Origin: Dugong dugon | Taxonomy: Eukaryota > Chordata > Mammalia > Sirenia > Dugongidae | Direction of reading: 5' to 3' | DNA length: 64,000 nucleotides | Assembly (NCBI GenBank): GCA_030035585.1 | Contig: CM057481.1 | Span: 4,985,128-5,049,127, forward strand | Shown: positions 43,715-52,775 of the stretch, in pieces | Layout: each line of letters opens with the position of its first letter | Numbering within the stretch: the stretch's first letter is position 1 | Program-made: the position numbers and the translations under genes | Notes under the pieces: model-generated | Database searches by the model: none | The model's input: only the letters and a program-made list of their open reading frames with translations | What the model was told of the DNA's origin: nothing

Positions 43715-44255
43715 GTCTTAGTTATCTAGTGCTGCTATAACAGAAATACCACAAGCGGATGGCTTTAACAAACACAAATTTATTCTCTCACAGTTTAGGA
43801 GGCTACAAGCCCAAATTCAAGGACTTCCTTGGAGATCTCTATGTTTCTTGGCATCAACCTTCCCCTAGGTCTACGAGGTTCTACGTGCTGGGACCCTAGG
43901 TCCAAAGGATGTGCTCAACTCCCAGCTCTTCTTTCTTGGTCGTAGTGAGGTCACCCTCCTCTCTGCTCACTTCTTTCTCCTTTTATCTCTTATAAGATAA
44001 GAGGTGTTACTCAAGCAAGGGTGTGACTTGAACCAAGGTGTGACTTAAGTCACACCCTCCTGTAAGGCTGTGACTCAAGATACACCCCACACAGATCGTG
44101 CTTCATTAACATATAGAGGTTAGGATATGCAACACATCACAAAATGGAGGATAATTACCTCATATTACAAAATGGACGACAACCACACAATACTGGGAAT
44201 CGTGGCCTAGCCAAGTTGACACATATTTTAGGGGGGGCAAAATTTAATCCATGAC
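43715..44255 (-). mobile_element. MaLR solo LTR, long variant
   Basis: The plus strand starts TGTCTTAGTTATCTAGTGC and ends 'aatttaatccatgaca', as in the other LTRs. At about 540 bp it is longer, because its middle (about 43860-44220) is unlike the other copies: 'ctaggtccaaaggatgtgctcaactccc', repeated GTGTGACTT blocks and 'atcacaaaatggaggataattacc'. It may be a different subfamily or a recombinant. No interior is attached. Confidence 0.85.
44037..44056. repeat. Perfect 20-bp palindrome in the LTR
   Basis: The reverse complement of GGTGTGACTTAAGTCACACC is identical to itself. A third copy of the half-site, GGTGTGACTT, lies just upstream (about 44020-44029) and a fourth, weaker one follows (GGCTGTGACTC, about 44067-44077). 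The half-site resembles the T-box core AGGTGTGA. Function is not shown. Confidence 0.9.
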
Positions 44256-45452
44256 AATTGTAATATCCTCTTTCATTGACATTGGCTATCAAATACTGAA
44301 AATCTTTAAGCCCTTATTCATATTTTTTTTTTCTTTTTAAGAAAAACTGCTTTTCCTCAATTGTTTAAAAAGTAGAGATTGAATTTCAATTTTAAGGTTT
44401 CCCCACTCCCAACTGCATCCCTCACCCTGGGTTCTTATCAGAGTGGGTCAAGACTGAAATTCAATCTGGCCTAAACCTCATCTTGATTCTAGGTGGAGAA
44501 GGGGAAAAATATCCAGCTATTTCTGTAAGCTTTATTCTTAGAGAGTTACTTCCCTTCCAGAAATGATGGTATTCTAAAAGAAAGAAGAGACAGCTCTTAG
44601 CAGAGGCATGGAAGACAGTCTGCAAAATCTCTGGGTGTGTGTAGTGGAGGCACAGCTCCCAGCAAACAGCCCTCCCTCTGATGGATGTCTGAATCGCTAG
44701 CTACCCGTCTCCAAATAAAGTACAGAGAAACAGCTCTTTCAAACCACTAGGTAACCTTTATTCTGAAACACTTCCCAGTTCCCCTTGCATACAAAGACAG
44801 CAGTTTACCGATTAACCGAGTAGCCCATATAATCAACATTAAAACACTGTGATTCCTTTAAAAGAGGGCACATCCTCTCAAAGCATTTTGTCTTGCAGAT
44901 AGGACTCTAGTACTTTTTCCCAGGCACTCCCTGTGCCCTTCTTCAGGGGTTCCCTGAATGGCATCAACAGGAAATGCTTCTTCAAGTGTCCTAGCTGAAC
45001 CAGACTGTACCAGAAAGAAGGCTACAGGCGTCATTAACACTCTCGATATTCTGAGCAGGTCTGTGCTTTGACATGTGAGTTCTGTGCACTGAAAAGAGAA
45101 GAGGGAAATGAGCAAGAGGGATCAAAAGCAAGCGTCACAGATTTCCTGAGATCTCTATCCGCTGGATCTTGCTTCTTTAGAGAAGGGAATGTGGCAGAGG
45201 GAGCACGGAGACGGGGGAGAACATCTCAAGGTAACGGTTTTCTGTTTCTGCCCATCCTGGACGTCTGTTGGAGTCCTGAGATACCAGGACTTGCCAGATT
45301 TGCCCCTCTCCTGACCCGTTTTGCCCTCCTGCTCAACAGAAGAGTAAGCCTCTGATGCCAGATTCATTCCACGCTGAACCAGCACTAACGTGATGAGCTC
45401 TTGGATCTTCAGTAATGGACGTCAGCCTACAACTCTCTCATTAGTCCCAGGA
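44256..45452. other. Unassigned stretch
   Basis: No named repeat. A minus-strand frame (44858-45115) and a plus-strand frame (45068-45355) are open but unlike any family I know. No credible exon was defined. Confidence 0.35.
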
Positions 45453-45670
45453 CAGGGTTTCCCAACCTCAGCACCACTGATAATTATTTTCTTGGGGGGC
45501 GGGGGGAGGGGCTGTCCTGTGCATTACAGGAGATTTAGCAGCATTCTTGGTTCCTAGCCACTAGATGCCAGTAGCACTTGAGCCCCCCAGCCCCCAAAAT
45601 CATGACAATCAAAAATGTCTCCAGACATTGCCTAGGAGGCAAAACTACCCAGGTTGAGAACCAGCCACTG
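45453..45670 (-). mobile_element. MER5A-like hAT-Charlie element, both termini present
   Basis: The plus strand starts CAGGGTTTCCCAACCTCAGCACC and ends GAGAACCAGCCACTG, which are the two inverted termini of the MER5 group. In between are 'ggggctgtcctgtgcattacagg', 'ccactagatgccagtagcac' and 'atgtctccagacattgcc'. A G-rich tract at 45495-45512 interrupts it. Confidence 0.92.
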
Positions 45671-45695
45671 TTCTACACTAAGCCCAGCAAATTTA

Positions 45696-45697
<2 letters not shown>

Positions 45698-45730
<33 letters not shown>

Positions 45731-45782
45731 TGTCTGTGCGCACGCGCGCGTGTGTGTGTATGTGAGTGAGTGAGTGAGTGAA
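45698..45782. repeat. Complex (GT)n / (GC) / (GTGA)n microsatellite
   Basis: A pure GT run is followed by alternating purine-pyrimidine with CpG (GTGCGCGTG..GTGCGCACGCGCGCGTG) and then a GTGA tetranucleotide run ending near 45780. Alternating GT/GC tracts favour Z-DNA in vitro. It creates mirrored Cys-Val and Thr-His frames that are not genes. Confidence 0.95.
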
Positions 45783-45968
45783 ACGAAGAGGGGAGAGGAA
45801 AAATCTCGTCTCCAAACCAGCGCAGAGAACGCTTCCTCTGGAGGAGAGGGCTCTACCACAGCTCTTTCTGGAAGACTATTTGAAAAGCTCCCAAAGAGAA
45901 ATCATGGTGGCCCTTTCTATACATATGACAATGTGCTGCAAAAATGATACTGAGGAGAACAACCGTAG

Positions 45969-46165
45969 CTAATACTGAGGGAGTACCTCGTAAGGACCAG
46001 GCGACACAAACAAGGATTCCTGCGTCATCTCATTGCACAGTCGAACCGTCTTCGGAACCAAGTGTGACTCCTGTTTACAGATGGGAAACTGGGGCTCGGA
46101 GAATAAACCACTTGCCCAAGACCACAAGGTCCGTGAGATGCTGCGCCAAGCGCCAGAACCCGTTC
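45969..46165 (-). repeat. MIR SINE relic in a CpG-raised context
   Basis: 'tgactcctgtttacagatgggaaactggggctcggagaataaaccacttgcccaagaccacaaggt' is the MIR core in reverse complement. The 164-codon frame at 45944-46438 runs across it. Confidence 0.8.
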
Positions 46166-46513
46166 ATTCTAATTCTAGAACCAACAGTCGCAGGACATTT
46201 CAAAAACACCAGCTGCGCTAGACAAAGACTGGCATTCGGGCAACTCCATGTTACTTTCCACAGGAAATGTATTTCTTTGGCCCAATCCTTTCCACAACAA
46301 GACGTTCTGAAAAGTGTTCCGCTGACGGAGGTTTCCACAGTCAATGGAGGATCTGAGAAAATCTGCGTTATCCCAGACACGGTCGCTGTCACGCAGGTGG
46401 AGTTCAGCAAAAGGGTACTTCACTGTCTAGGGTTTTGAGATTGGCTTCTGAAATATTGGCAAAACCACCCAGCTTTAAAACACAGACTCCTGGAATCTTT
46501 AACACCTGTTTAG
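46166..46513. other. Unassigned CpG-raised stretch
   Basis: Several CpGs lie between 46170 and 46400 and three frames are open across it on both strands. No repeat or domain was recognised. It may be the remains of an old repeat with recent CpG retention. Confidence 0.3.
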
Positions 46514-46522
46514 AGTTAAACA

Positions 46523-46937
46523 AAGGAGTCCTGGCGGCGCGGCCGTTAAGCGCTTGGCTGCTAATTTAAAGGTTGGCTGTTTGAACCCACCAGCTGCTCC
46601 GCAGGAGAAAGACCTGGCAATCAGCTTCCACAGAGTTTAAAAACTGCTGCCCGTGATCCAATTCCGACTCAGCGACCCTACAGGACAGAGCAGAGCTGCC
46701 TCACAGGGTCTCCAAGGCTGGAACCTTCAAGGAAACACACTGCCACCTCTTTCTGCCACGGAGCTGCAGGTGGGTTTGTAGTACTGACCTTTTGGTTAGC
46801 AGCCGAGTGCTTTAGCCACTGAGCCACCAGGGCTCCTTCTGTAGAGATTTACAGCCTAGGAAATCTAATAGGGCAGTTGTACTCCTTCCTATAGGGTTGC
46901 TATGAGTCAAAATCGACTTGACAACACCTAACAACAA
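46523..46937 (+). mobile_element. AfroSINE-type SINE split by a second AfroSINE
   Basis: The outer copy has the head GGAGTCCTGGCGGCGCGGCCG, B-box GGCTGTTTGAACCC and 'ggagaaagacctggcaatcagcttcc' up to 46635. It resumes at 46837 with 'tctgtagagatttacagcctaggaaatc' and ends with GCTATGAGTCAAAATCGACTTGA-AACACCTAACAACAA. AGTTAAACA flanks it exactly at 46514-46522 and 46938-46946. Confidence 0.95.
46636..46836 (-). mobile_element. AfroSINE nested inside AfroSINE
   Basis: The minus strand has GGAGCCCTGGTGGCTCAGTGG, 'aagcactcggctgctaaccaaaaggtcagtac', 'gaaagaggtggcagtgtg', 'gaccctgtgaggcagctctgctctgtcctgtagggtcgctgagtcggaattgga' and a TTTAAA-type tail edge. The flanks TTCCACAGAG (46626-46635) and TTCTGTAGAG (46837-46846) differ only by three transitions. 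Confidence 0.93.
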
Positions 46938-46946
46938 AGTTAAACA

Positions 46947-47359
46947 GCCTTGCAGAAAAAGAGAGAGAGAACAATTTATCTCCTCCAAAAACGAAGGCAA
47001 GCAGGCAGGGTTGCTCGGGAGCTGTGATTCCAAAAGCCCTCAGTGATTTCCAGAACCTGCTTCTCTGACTACCAACACTGGCACTCCCGGAATCAGTGGA
47101 AGTGGAACACGAGAGGAATTTTAAACTATAAGGCTAAAAAGAAACCATCTTTCTCGTTATCCCCTGTGCAAGCTTGTCGCTTTTAATGCAACTAGCACTG
47201 AACCCAACGGGCCCTAACAGCACAGTAAGGTCCCAGTATGAGACACAGAATAGTTACGCCTTAACACAGCAACAATCCAGTCCTCTTTTCAGGGAAGTTC
47301 CCACTGATTCTGTCAAACAGTACAACCCACAGTCTAATCATGCTCGGAGGATGGATATT
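46947..47359. other. Unassigned stretch
   Basis: No gene or repeat recognised. Confidence 0.4.
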
Positions 47360-47530
47360 TTTTCTATTAGAATCATAGAGCCGTGGAGAGCCAGCGTTTT
47401 TTATGCTTATTAACCATAGAAGGGATGGTGGGAAAAGAGGGGCACCGGAAGGGACCTCAGAGGTACTCTTGGTTATTGCCCCTGTGTAGAAACAAGAAAA
47501 CAGAGGCACAGGAACCAACCATCTAAAAAC
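47360..47530 (+). repeat. Ancient MIR/L3-type relic
   Basis: 'tagaatcatagagccgtgga' and 'ggaagggacctcagaggtactcttgg..tgtagaaacaagaaaacagaggcacaggaacc' match the mammalian repeat pattern 'GAATC-TAGAGCTGGAAGGGACCTTAGAGATCAT... GAGGAAACTGAGGC'. A second copy is at 58255-58400. Confidence 0.5.
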
Positions 47531-48239
47531 CTATGCTGCTCATTTTTTCCTGAAATCCTGACTTCAGTCTATTTCATCTGTAAGTAACTCCATCCCACTG
47601 CTGATTTCTGAGCAGTCATTTTTAATATTTCCTATTTATAGTCATTAACTGAGCTTTAGGTAAATGATCTAATTTATTCCATAAACAGAAGCCAGTTATT
47701 ATTACTTATGATTGCCTCTATTTTCATCAAGATTTCAATAGGCTTTACAGTTTACACAGACAGCACTCTCATAGATTTTATACAATCATCGGATGCTCAC
47801 AGCTGGGCGGTAAGAATCTACCCGCCCACCCACTTCACAATGGAAAATTTACCATCAGAAAAGCATATGGTATATAAAATCTATTTATATGTCTCCCCAA
47901 CCAAAAAGCAAGAGGTCAGAGTGATATTGTACAACATCGTATACATATATTTTCTTTCCAAGATGGCAAAAACAATAATGTTGGGCATTTCATAATTCAC
48001 TTGTATTCTTGCTCCGGTTATTTTAAATCATAATATTATATTTTAATAAACTCAGACAATATGCATCATCACTTTTGACTCCCTCATTTAAAAAGATACT
48101 TGAAATATTTTCAGAATTACGTGTTTAGGAGTTTGTTTGTTTTTTTAAACCTTGATATGCACAAATCTGAAACAAAACTAACTTTCTCACAATGGCTCTT
48201 AAAAGACCCTCAAAGGCAAACACTCTAATCCCTTCTAAT
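47531..48239. other. Unassigned AT-rich stretch
   Basis: Possibly a weak MIR relic at 47755-47860 ('tacaatcatcggatgctcacagctgggcggtaagaatc'). Otherwise nothing is recognised. Confidence 0.35.
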
Positions 48240-48740
48240 AGAAATAACACGTATTTATATACTGAGAATAAATAAGTATGCATGTCCACAAAAACAACAT
48301 GTGCATGGAAGTTCAAATCAACCTTATTTCTAATAGCCCCAAACTGGAAATAACACACATGTCCACGAACAAGAGAACAGATAAAATGCAGTACAACAAG
48401 AACCAACAGTTGGCACATGCCAACTCCACAGGTGACCCTCATAGATGTCATGCTGAGAGAAACATCTAGACACAAAAAAAGCACAGAACGTATGACTCCA
48501 TGTACAGGAAGTTCAAGAACAGACGCAGCCCATCAGGGGTCACAGAAATGAGGACAGCAATCGCCTCGGGAGGAGGGTGGGATACACACAGGGAAGTGTG
48601 AGGTGTGCTGAAACACTCCGTGTCTCCATCCGGCGTGTGATCACACGGCTACAGGCCTCTGTACTGCTGAGCTGAACCCCAACAGTGAGAACACTTCACG
48701 CGCTCAACTATACGTTATCCTTCCACAAAAAAAGAAACCA
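48240..48740 (+). mobile_element. Old L1 3'-end fragment
   Basis: Clear L1 order: 'gcatgtccacaaaaacaacatgtgcatgg', 'aaccttatttctaatagccccaaactggaaataac', 'ctcatagatgtcatgctgagagaaacatctagacac', 'aacgtatgactccatgtacaggaagttcaagaacagac' and 'gtggggagga'-type sequence to 'caactatacgttatccttccacaaaaaa'. It has 3'-UTR content with a short A tail. Confidence 0.88.
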
Positions 48741-49064
48741 TACAAATCTGAAGTACCCATGCCGTGAATGACATATTACTGAATAGCCTAACTGCTCTCT
48801 TGGATCCTCACCCAAAGCCACGGAGGTGATAATGAAGTGAAGACAGACACTCTAAAAGCTAGAAAGACTTCTGTAAATGTAAAACCATCTCTTCGATCAA
48901 CACACTCCTTGATGGGTACTGTGATACTCTGTCACCCAATTCGCATTTACATAATTAGAAGTCAAAAGAGAGGGAGAATCAAAAGTTTTATTTAATACTA
49001 ATCCACCTGTTAGGAATCTATTTTAGTTTCCAGGTAATATCATTATCTATTTAAATAACACAGC
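48741..49064. other. Unassigned stretch
   Basis: Nothing recognisable. Confidence 0.4.
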
Positions 49065-49190
49065 CTGTCCTATATTATGTCATTTGAGTCTTACAATAAC
49101 CCTGAAAGAAAATACTATTAACCGCATCTTTCTAGGAGAAAATAATAAGGCTCAAATAAGTCAATTAACAACCCAAAGGGTGTCTTGTGA
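49065..49190 (-). repeat. MIR-like relic
   Basis: 'atgtcatttgagtcttacaataaccctgaaagaaaatactattaaccgcatctttctaggagaaaataataaggctcaaa' is the reverse complement of the 3' half of MIR. Confidence 0.65.
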
Positions 49191-49302
49191 AGTGCACAGA
49201 GGTTCAACACAGAGACTTCACAAATGGACGGCCAAGGTACCAACTGCACTCCTACACTTAGTAGCTGTATATTCTTAGATAAGTTCATTTGATCCTCTAA
49301 AG

Positions 49303-49470
49303 CCTGGGTTAGCAAGCCACAGCCTACCAGGTGCTTTGTAAATAAAGTTTACCTCCAACACTGTCACATCCACCCATTTATATGTTGTCTATGTCTGCTT
49401 GTGTGTTATAACTGCACAGCTGAGTAGTTGTGACAGAGACCTTTTGGCCCAAGAAGCCTAAAATATTTGG
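49303..49470 (-). mobile_element. MER20-like hAT element (partial)
   Basis: 'gggttagcaagccacagcctaccaggtgctttgtaaataaagtttacc', 'atgttgtctatgtctgcttgtgtgttataactgcacagctgagtagttgtgacagagaccttttggcccaagaagcctaaaatattt' agrees with a mammalian hAT element whose consensus includes TTGAGTAGTTGCGACAGAGACC. I recall it as MER20. Its end is cut by the SINE at 49470. Confidence 0.85.
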
Positions 49471-49819
49471 GGACGCTGGTAGCTCAGTGGCAGAATTCTC
49501 ACCCCCCCGTGTGGCGTACCTGGGTTTGATACCCAGCCAACGCATCTCATGAGCAGCCACGAGCCACCTGTCAGTGGAGGCCTGCATGTTGCTGTGATGC
49601 TGAACAGGTTTCAGCAGAGATTCCAAACTAAGACAGACTCGGAAGAAAGGCCTGGAGATCTACTTCCGGAAACCAGCCAAAGAAAACTCCATGGATCACA
49701 ACGGTCTGAGCCACAGCGGATCGTGGGGATGGCTCGGGACCAGGCAGCATTTGATTCTATTGTGCAGGGAGGGGGGTCACCACGAGTTGGGGGTCAACTC
49801 AACGGCAGGTAACAACAAC
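49470..49819 (+). mobile_element. tRNA-Gly-headed, RTE-tailed SINE
   Basis: The head GCTGGTAGCTCAGTGGCAGAATTCTC and the B-box/acceptor part CTGGGTTTGATACCCAGCCA follow tRNA-Gly closely. Then come 'tgtcagtggaggcctgcatgttgctgtgatgctgaacagg', 'aagacagactcggaagaaaggcctggagatctacttccggaaaccagcca', 'actccatggatcacaacgg', and the tail 'ggtcaccacgagttgggggtcaactcaacggcaggtaacaacaac'. It is better preserved than the copy at 5853-6199. Confidence 0.9.
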
Positions 49820-50420
49820 GGGACCCCATGGAACAAATGAGGGTGATAACATAACCTAACTCAGGAATTGTGGAGAAGAATGTTTCAGCAGAAGGCCTGT
49901 GCCTAGCGGAGGCTCAATAAAGAGTGGTGGTTACAAGGAGGAGGGGACAAGGAGGACAAAGAAGGTGGTGGCATCACGGTGGTGCTAGGGGTGCAAGAGG
50001 AGAGGAGAGGCACGAGGAGCATTTAAGCCATAGCCTAGAGCAACTCCCAAGGCTTGCAAGCAGGCCACGACCACCCCGGGAGGTATGCAAGGTCAACACA
50101 GTAAAGAACTCACTGGGGCACCCTAAAGAGTGAATGTACAGCCACCTGACTGAAAAGCAAATACTCCATTCGGGTTTTGATAATATTTTAAGTCATGCAG
50201 CCAAAATACTGAAAAGTGACGCTATTTCCCACAGAGAATGACCTGCCAACAGACCGGACTACAAGATGTTCTTTTGTTCTGTTCTTCTTGCAAACCAGCT
50301 ACATGCACAGTGATTTGTGCAAGGACACCCCGAGTCAGGACAGAAAATTCATTCTGAGTTAGGTGGCGGAGGTGCTCCAGAGCACTGGCTGCCTCTACAC
50401 AGAGAGAGCTGGGCGCTTAC
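49820..50420. other. Unassigned stretch
   Basis: A G-rich purine tract lies at 49925-50010. Otherwise apparently unique DNA. It would be downstream intron if the candidate exon at 50421-50518 is real. Confidence 0.35.
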
Positions 50421-50518
50421 CCGTTATCTGAACGCAGTGGAACACGGAGAGCGTCATCACTTGAAATGCAATGGACAGTAAAGCAATGATGAAGGGACCA
50501 ATGACAGACACCTCAGAG
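50421..50518 (-). CDS. Candidate exon encoding one membrane-spanning segment
   Basis: On the minus strand a 98-base stretch is bounded by an acceptor (TTGGGAATTGTATTTTAG, last base 50519) and a strong donor (ACGG|GTAAGC, first intron base 50420). Read with one leading base, it gives 32 codons plus one trailing base. The peptide starts SEVSVIG, has a hydrophobic core PFIIALLSIAFQVMTLSVFH long enough to cross a membrane once, and ends CVQIT. No stop interrupts it and no repeat covers it. I do not recognise the protein. The flanking open frame (50395-50655) extends beyond both splice sites, so chance remains possible. No partner exons were identified in the window. Confidence 0.35.
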
Positions 50519-51059
50519 CTAAAATACAATTCCCAACAGGAAAAGCCACAGTCAGCAGCAAGTGAAATTCCACCCCTTTGTGCTCTGTGAAGATGGACGC
50601 CAAAGAGAGACCAGACTTGCTTTACCAAGTTTTTAGGCAGACGGAACCCACCCAAGGCCAGAAGATCCTATGATTCTGCTAAAATCTAAACAACATTTCT
50701 GAGCGAGTCATCAAATCAGACCTTGTTATAAATGTGCATGTTGAATTAAATCTGAGGCTGCTTCAGGCAGAAACACCAATGCCCAAAGGCATTCAAAATA
50801 ACAGGGCAACTAGAGAGCCTGACTCCAGAAACCTTGAATACTGTAAGAGACAGTAATTGACCTCCACCCTGGATCATTTGCCTTACTCGTGCTTATTCAA
50901 ACAAAAACACCAATCCTTCACAAACAATTTTCTGTTACAAATTAGCCTCAGGGTAATCCCATAAATCAAATGTGTTCACTTCGCCCAAGGAAAGGTTTGA
51001 AGTCAAAGTCACACAAGAAAAATTTAACAAGAGGAGAGAGAGGCTGGGAGGAGGAGGCC
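50519..51059. other. Unassigned stretch, would-be upstream intron
   Basis: Apparently unique sequence. No second exon for the minus-strand candidate was recognised here. Confidence 0.35.
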
Positions 51060-51300
51060 AACAAGGAGCGGCAGAGGAAGGCCAGGGAGAATTCCCAATG
51101 TATAAGGAACAAGGATCAGCACAGAGGCCAGGGTGCCTGGGGCAGAGTGATGAGAAATAAAGTCAAAGAGATAACCAGGGACAAGATTATATGAGGCCTT
51201 TCTTCTAGGATTTAAGAGAGACAAAGGATCTGACAGAGACAAGGAATGGTGAGAGGCTTGTGAGCAGAGAAGTGACATAAAAGATACCTTCAACTTTCTG
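51060..51300 (+). repeat. Ancient interspersed repeat, family not named
   Basis: 'ggccagggtgcctggggcagagtgatgagaaataaagtcaaagagataaccagggacaagattatatgaggcc' and 'gcttgtgagcagagaagtgacataaaagatacc' follow the same common repeat as 8985-9450. Minus-strand frames at 51024-51411 are its antisense and are not genes. Confidence 0.6.
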
Positions 51301-51956
51301 ATCTTGGGGCCGCACCACCAGGAGATAAGACAGGACGCCATCCACTGCACGCTTCTGTGAGGATAACATGTGACAAACAAGAGAAAACACCCAGTCTAGA
51401 GCCTGGCTCAAAACGGGGACTCGAGGAACGTAGCCGCGTTTTCCACTTCTTCACTTGGTCAAGGGAGACTTTGGCAAGGGATTTAAGTAAAACAAGAGAT
51501 CATAACCAGGTGTCGTAACTAACCAATCCTACTTGTTAAACCACATCGACAGGCTAACCACAGAGGAGGGGAACCACACGCCAGCTTCTCAAGCTCTGGG
51601 TTCCCTGGAGAAATGTGCTCAGCCCAGCAGGGTCCCCAGGGCTTAGACTCCCTGCAGAAGACAGACAACCGTGCTCATCCTTTACAGAGCTATCCCTAAG
51701 CTTCCACGGCCTCAGGAAGCCAGGCTCCAGGCTCAGAGGCGAACTCCCCAATGGGCTCCATGCAAGTGCAGGCTCCCCTTCCATCACGAATTTTTCTATG
51801 GTCTGTACAACTCAATTCTGAGTTCCTTAAGGAAGGCCTATGTCCCCTGCTAGGAAACTCTTTATAACCAACCTGGTATATGATAGGTGTTCAGGGAATC
51901 CCTGAAGGCAGGGAGAGAGGGAAAGAGAGCTGCAGAGAGAGAGGGAAAAGCGGTGT
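51301..51956. other. Unassigned stretch
   Basis: A possible L2-type tail lies near 51830-51900 ('ggaaactctttataaccaacctggtatatgataggtgttcagg'). The 77-codon minus-strand frame at 51554-51787 has no domain. Confidence 0.35.
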
Positions 51957-52010
51957 GGGATAGGGTTGCTATGAGTTGTAACTGACTTTGCAGCAAAACA
52001 TTTGTTTTTT
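51957..52010 (+). mobile_element. AfroSINE tail fragment
   Basis: 'ggtgtgggatagggttgctatgagttgtaactgactttgcagc' is only the 3' tail of an AfroSINE in sense. Confidence 0.75.
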
Positions 52011-52022
52011 AATAGGGATGAA

Positions 52023-52135
52023 GAGCTTGGACTCTCAAATTAGAGACACCTGCCCTGAGACCGTGTTTCTGCCATCAACCAGAACGTGTAACCTTGAGAC
52101 TTGAGTTTACCTCCCTGGCCCTAAGTTCTCTACTT
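52023..52135 (+). repeat. MIR relic, left half
   Basis: 'gaagagcttggactctcaaattagagacacctgccctgagaccgtgtttctgccatcaacc', 'gtgtaaccttgagacttgagtttacctccctggccctaagttctctac' is the 5' half of a MIR. The rest resumes at about 52568. Confidence 0.75.
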
Positions 52136-52567
52136 TTTTATTTTTTATTGTACTTTAGATGAAAGTTTACAGAGAAAATTAGTTTCTCATTAAACAATTA
52201 ATACACATACTGTTCTGTGACATTGGTTGCCAACCCCATGACATGTCAACACTCTCCCCTCCTCTACCTTACCAGCTTTCCTGTTCCTGCCTTCTTGTCC
52301 TTGCCCTGGGCTGATGTGCCCATTTAGTCTCGTTTTGTTTTATCAGCCTGTCTAATCCTTGGCTGAAGGGTGAACCTCAGGACTGACTTCAGTACTGAGT
52401 TAAAAGGATGTCCGGGGCTATACTCTCGGGGTTTCTCCTGTCTCCGTCTAGTTGTTTTCCGAGTTACAATTTTGTTCTACGTTTTTCTCCAGCTCTGTCC
52501 GGGACCCTCTACTGTGATCCCTGTCAGAGCAGTCGGTGGTGGTAGCTGGGCACCATTTAGTTGTTCA
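52136..52567 (-). mobile_element. Elephant-type L1 3' UTR inserted in a MIR
   Basis: The plus strand begins TTTTTTATTGTACTTTAGATGAAAG and runs through 'tgacattggttgccaaccccatgacatgtcaacactctccc', 'ctgggctgatgtgcccatttagtctcgttttg', 'tgaacctcaggactgacttcagtactgag' and 'tgatccctgtcagagcagtcggtggtggtagctgggcaccatttag'. This is the antisense of an elephant-type L1 3' UTR. The copy is a short 5'-truncated insertion. CTACTTTT borders both sides. Confidence 0.85.
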
Positions 52568-52690
52568 ATTTCCCTACTTTTACTATAAATTTAAGAGTCA
52601 TGAAAGGATTAAATGGTATAAGGGATGCAAAGAGGTCAGCGTCTGGCTCATACGAAAGCAATGAGTTACTAAAGTTATTATTATTATAAA
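52568..52690 (+). repeat. MIR relic, right half
   Basis: 'tttccctacttttactataaatttaagagtcatgaaaggattaaatggtataagggatgcaaagaggtcagcgtctggctcatacgaaagcaatgagtt' completes the MIR whose left half ends near 52135. Confidence 0.7.
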
Positions 52691-52775
52691 ACAAAAAGGA
52701 GAGAAGAGAAAAAGAAAGACTCGTCTTGAAAAGGCCATCAGCTTCAGCCCTGCTATCTGTACAAAGCCTCTTCAA

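Noticed and set aside
45944-46438. 164-codon plus-strand open frame in CpG-raised DNA
   Set aside because: It crosses a MIR core, and competing frames are open on the other strand.
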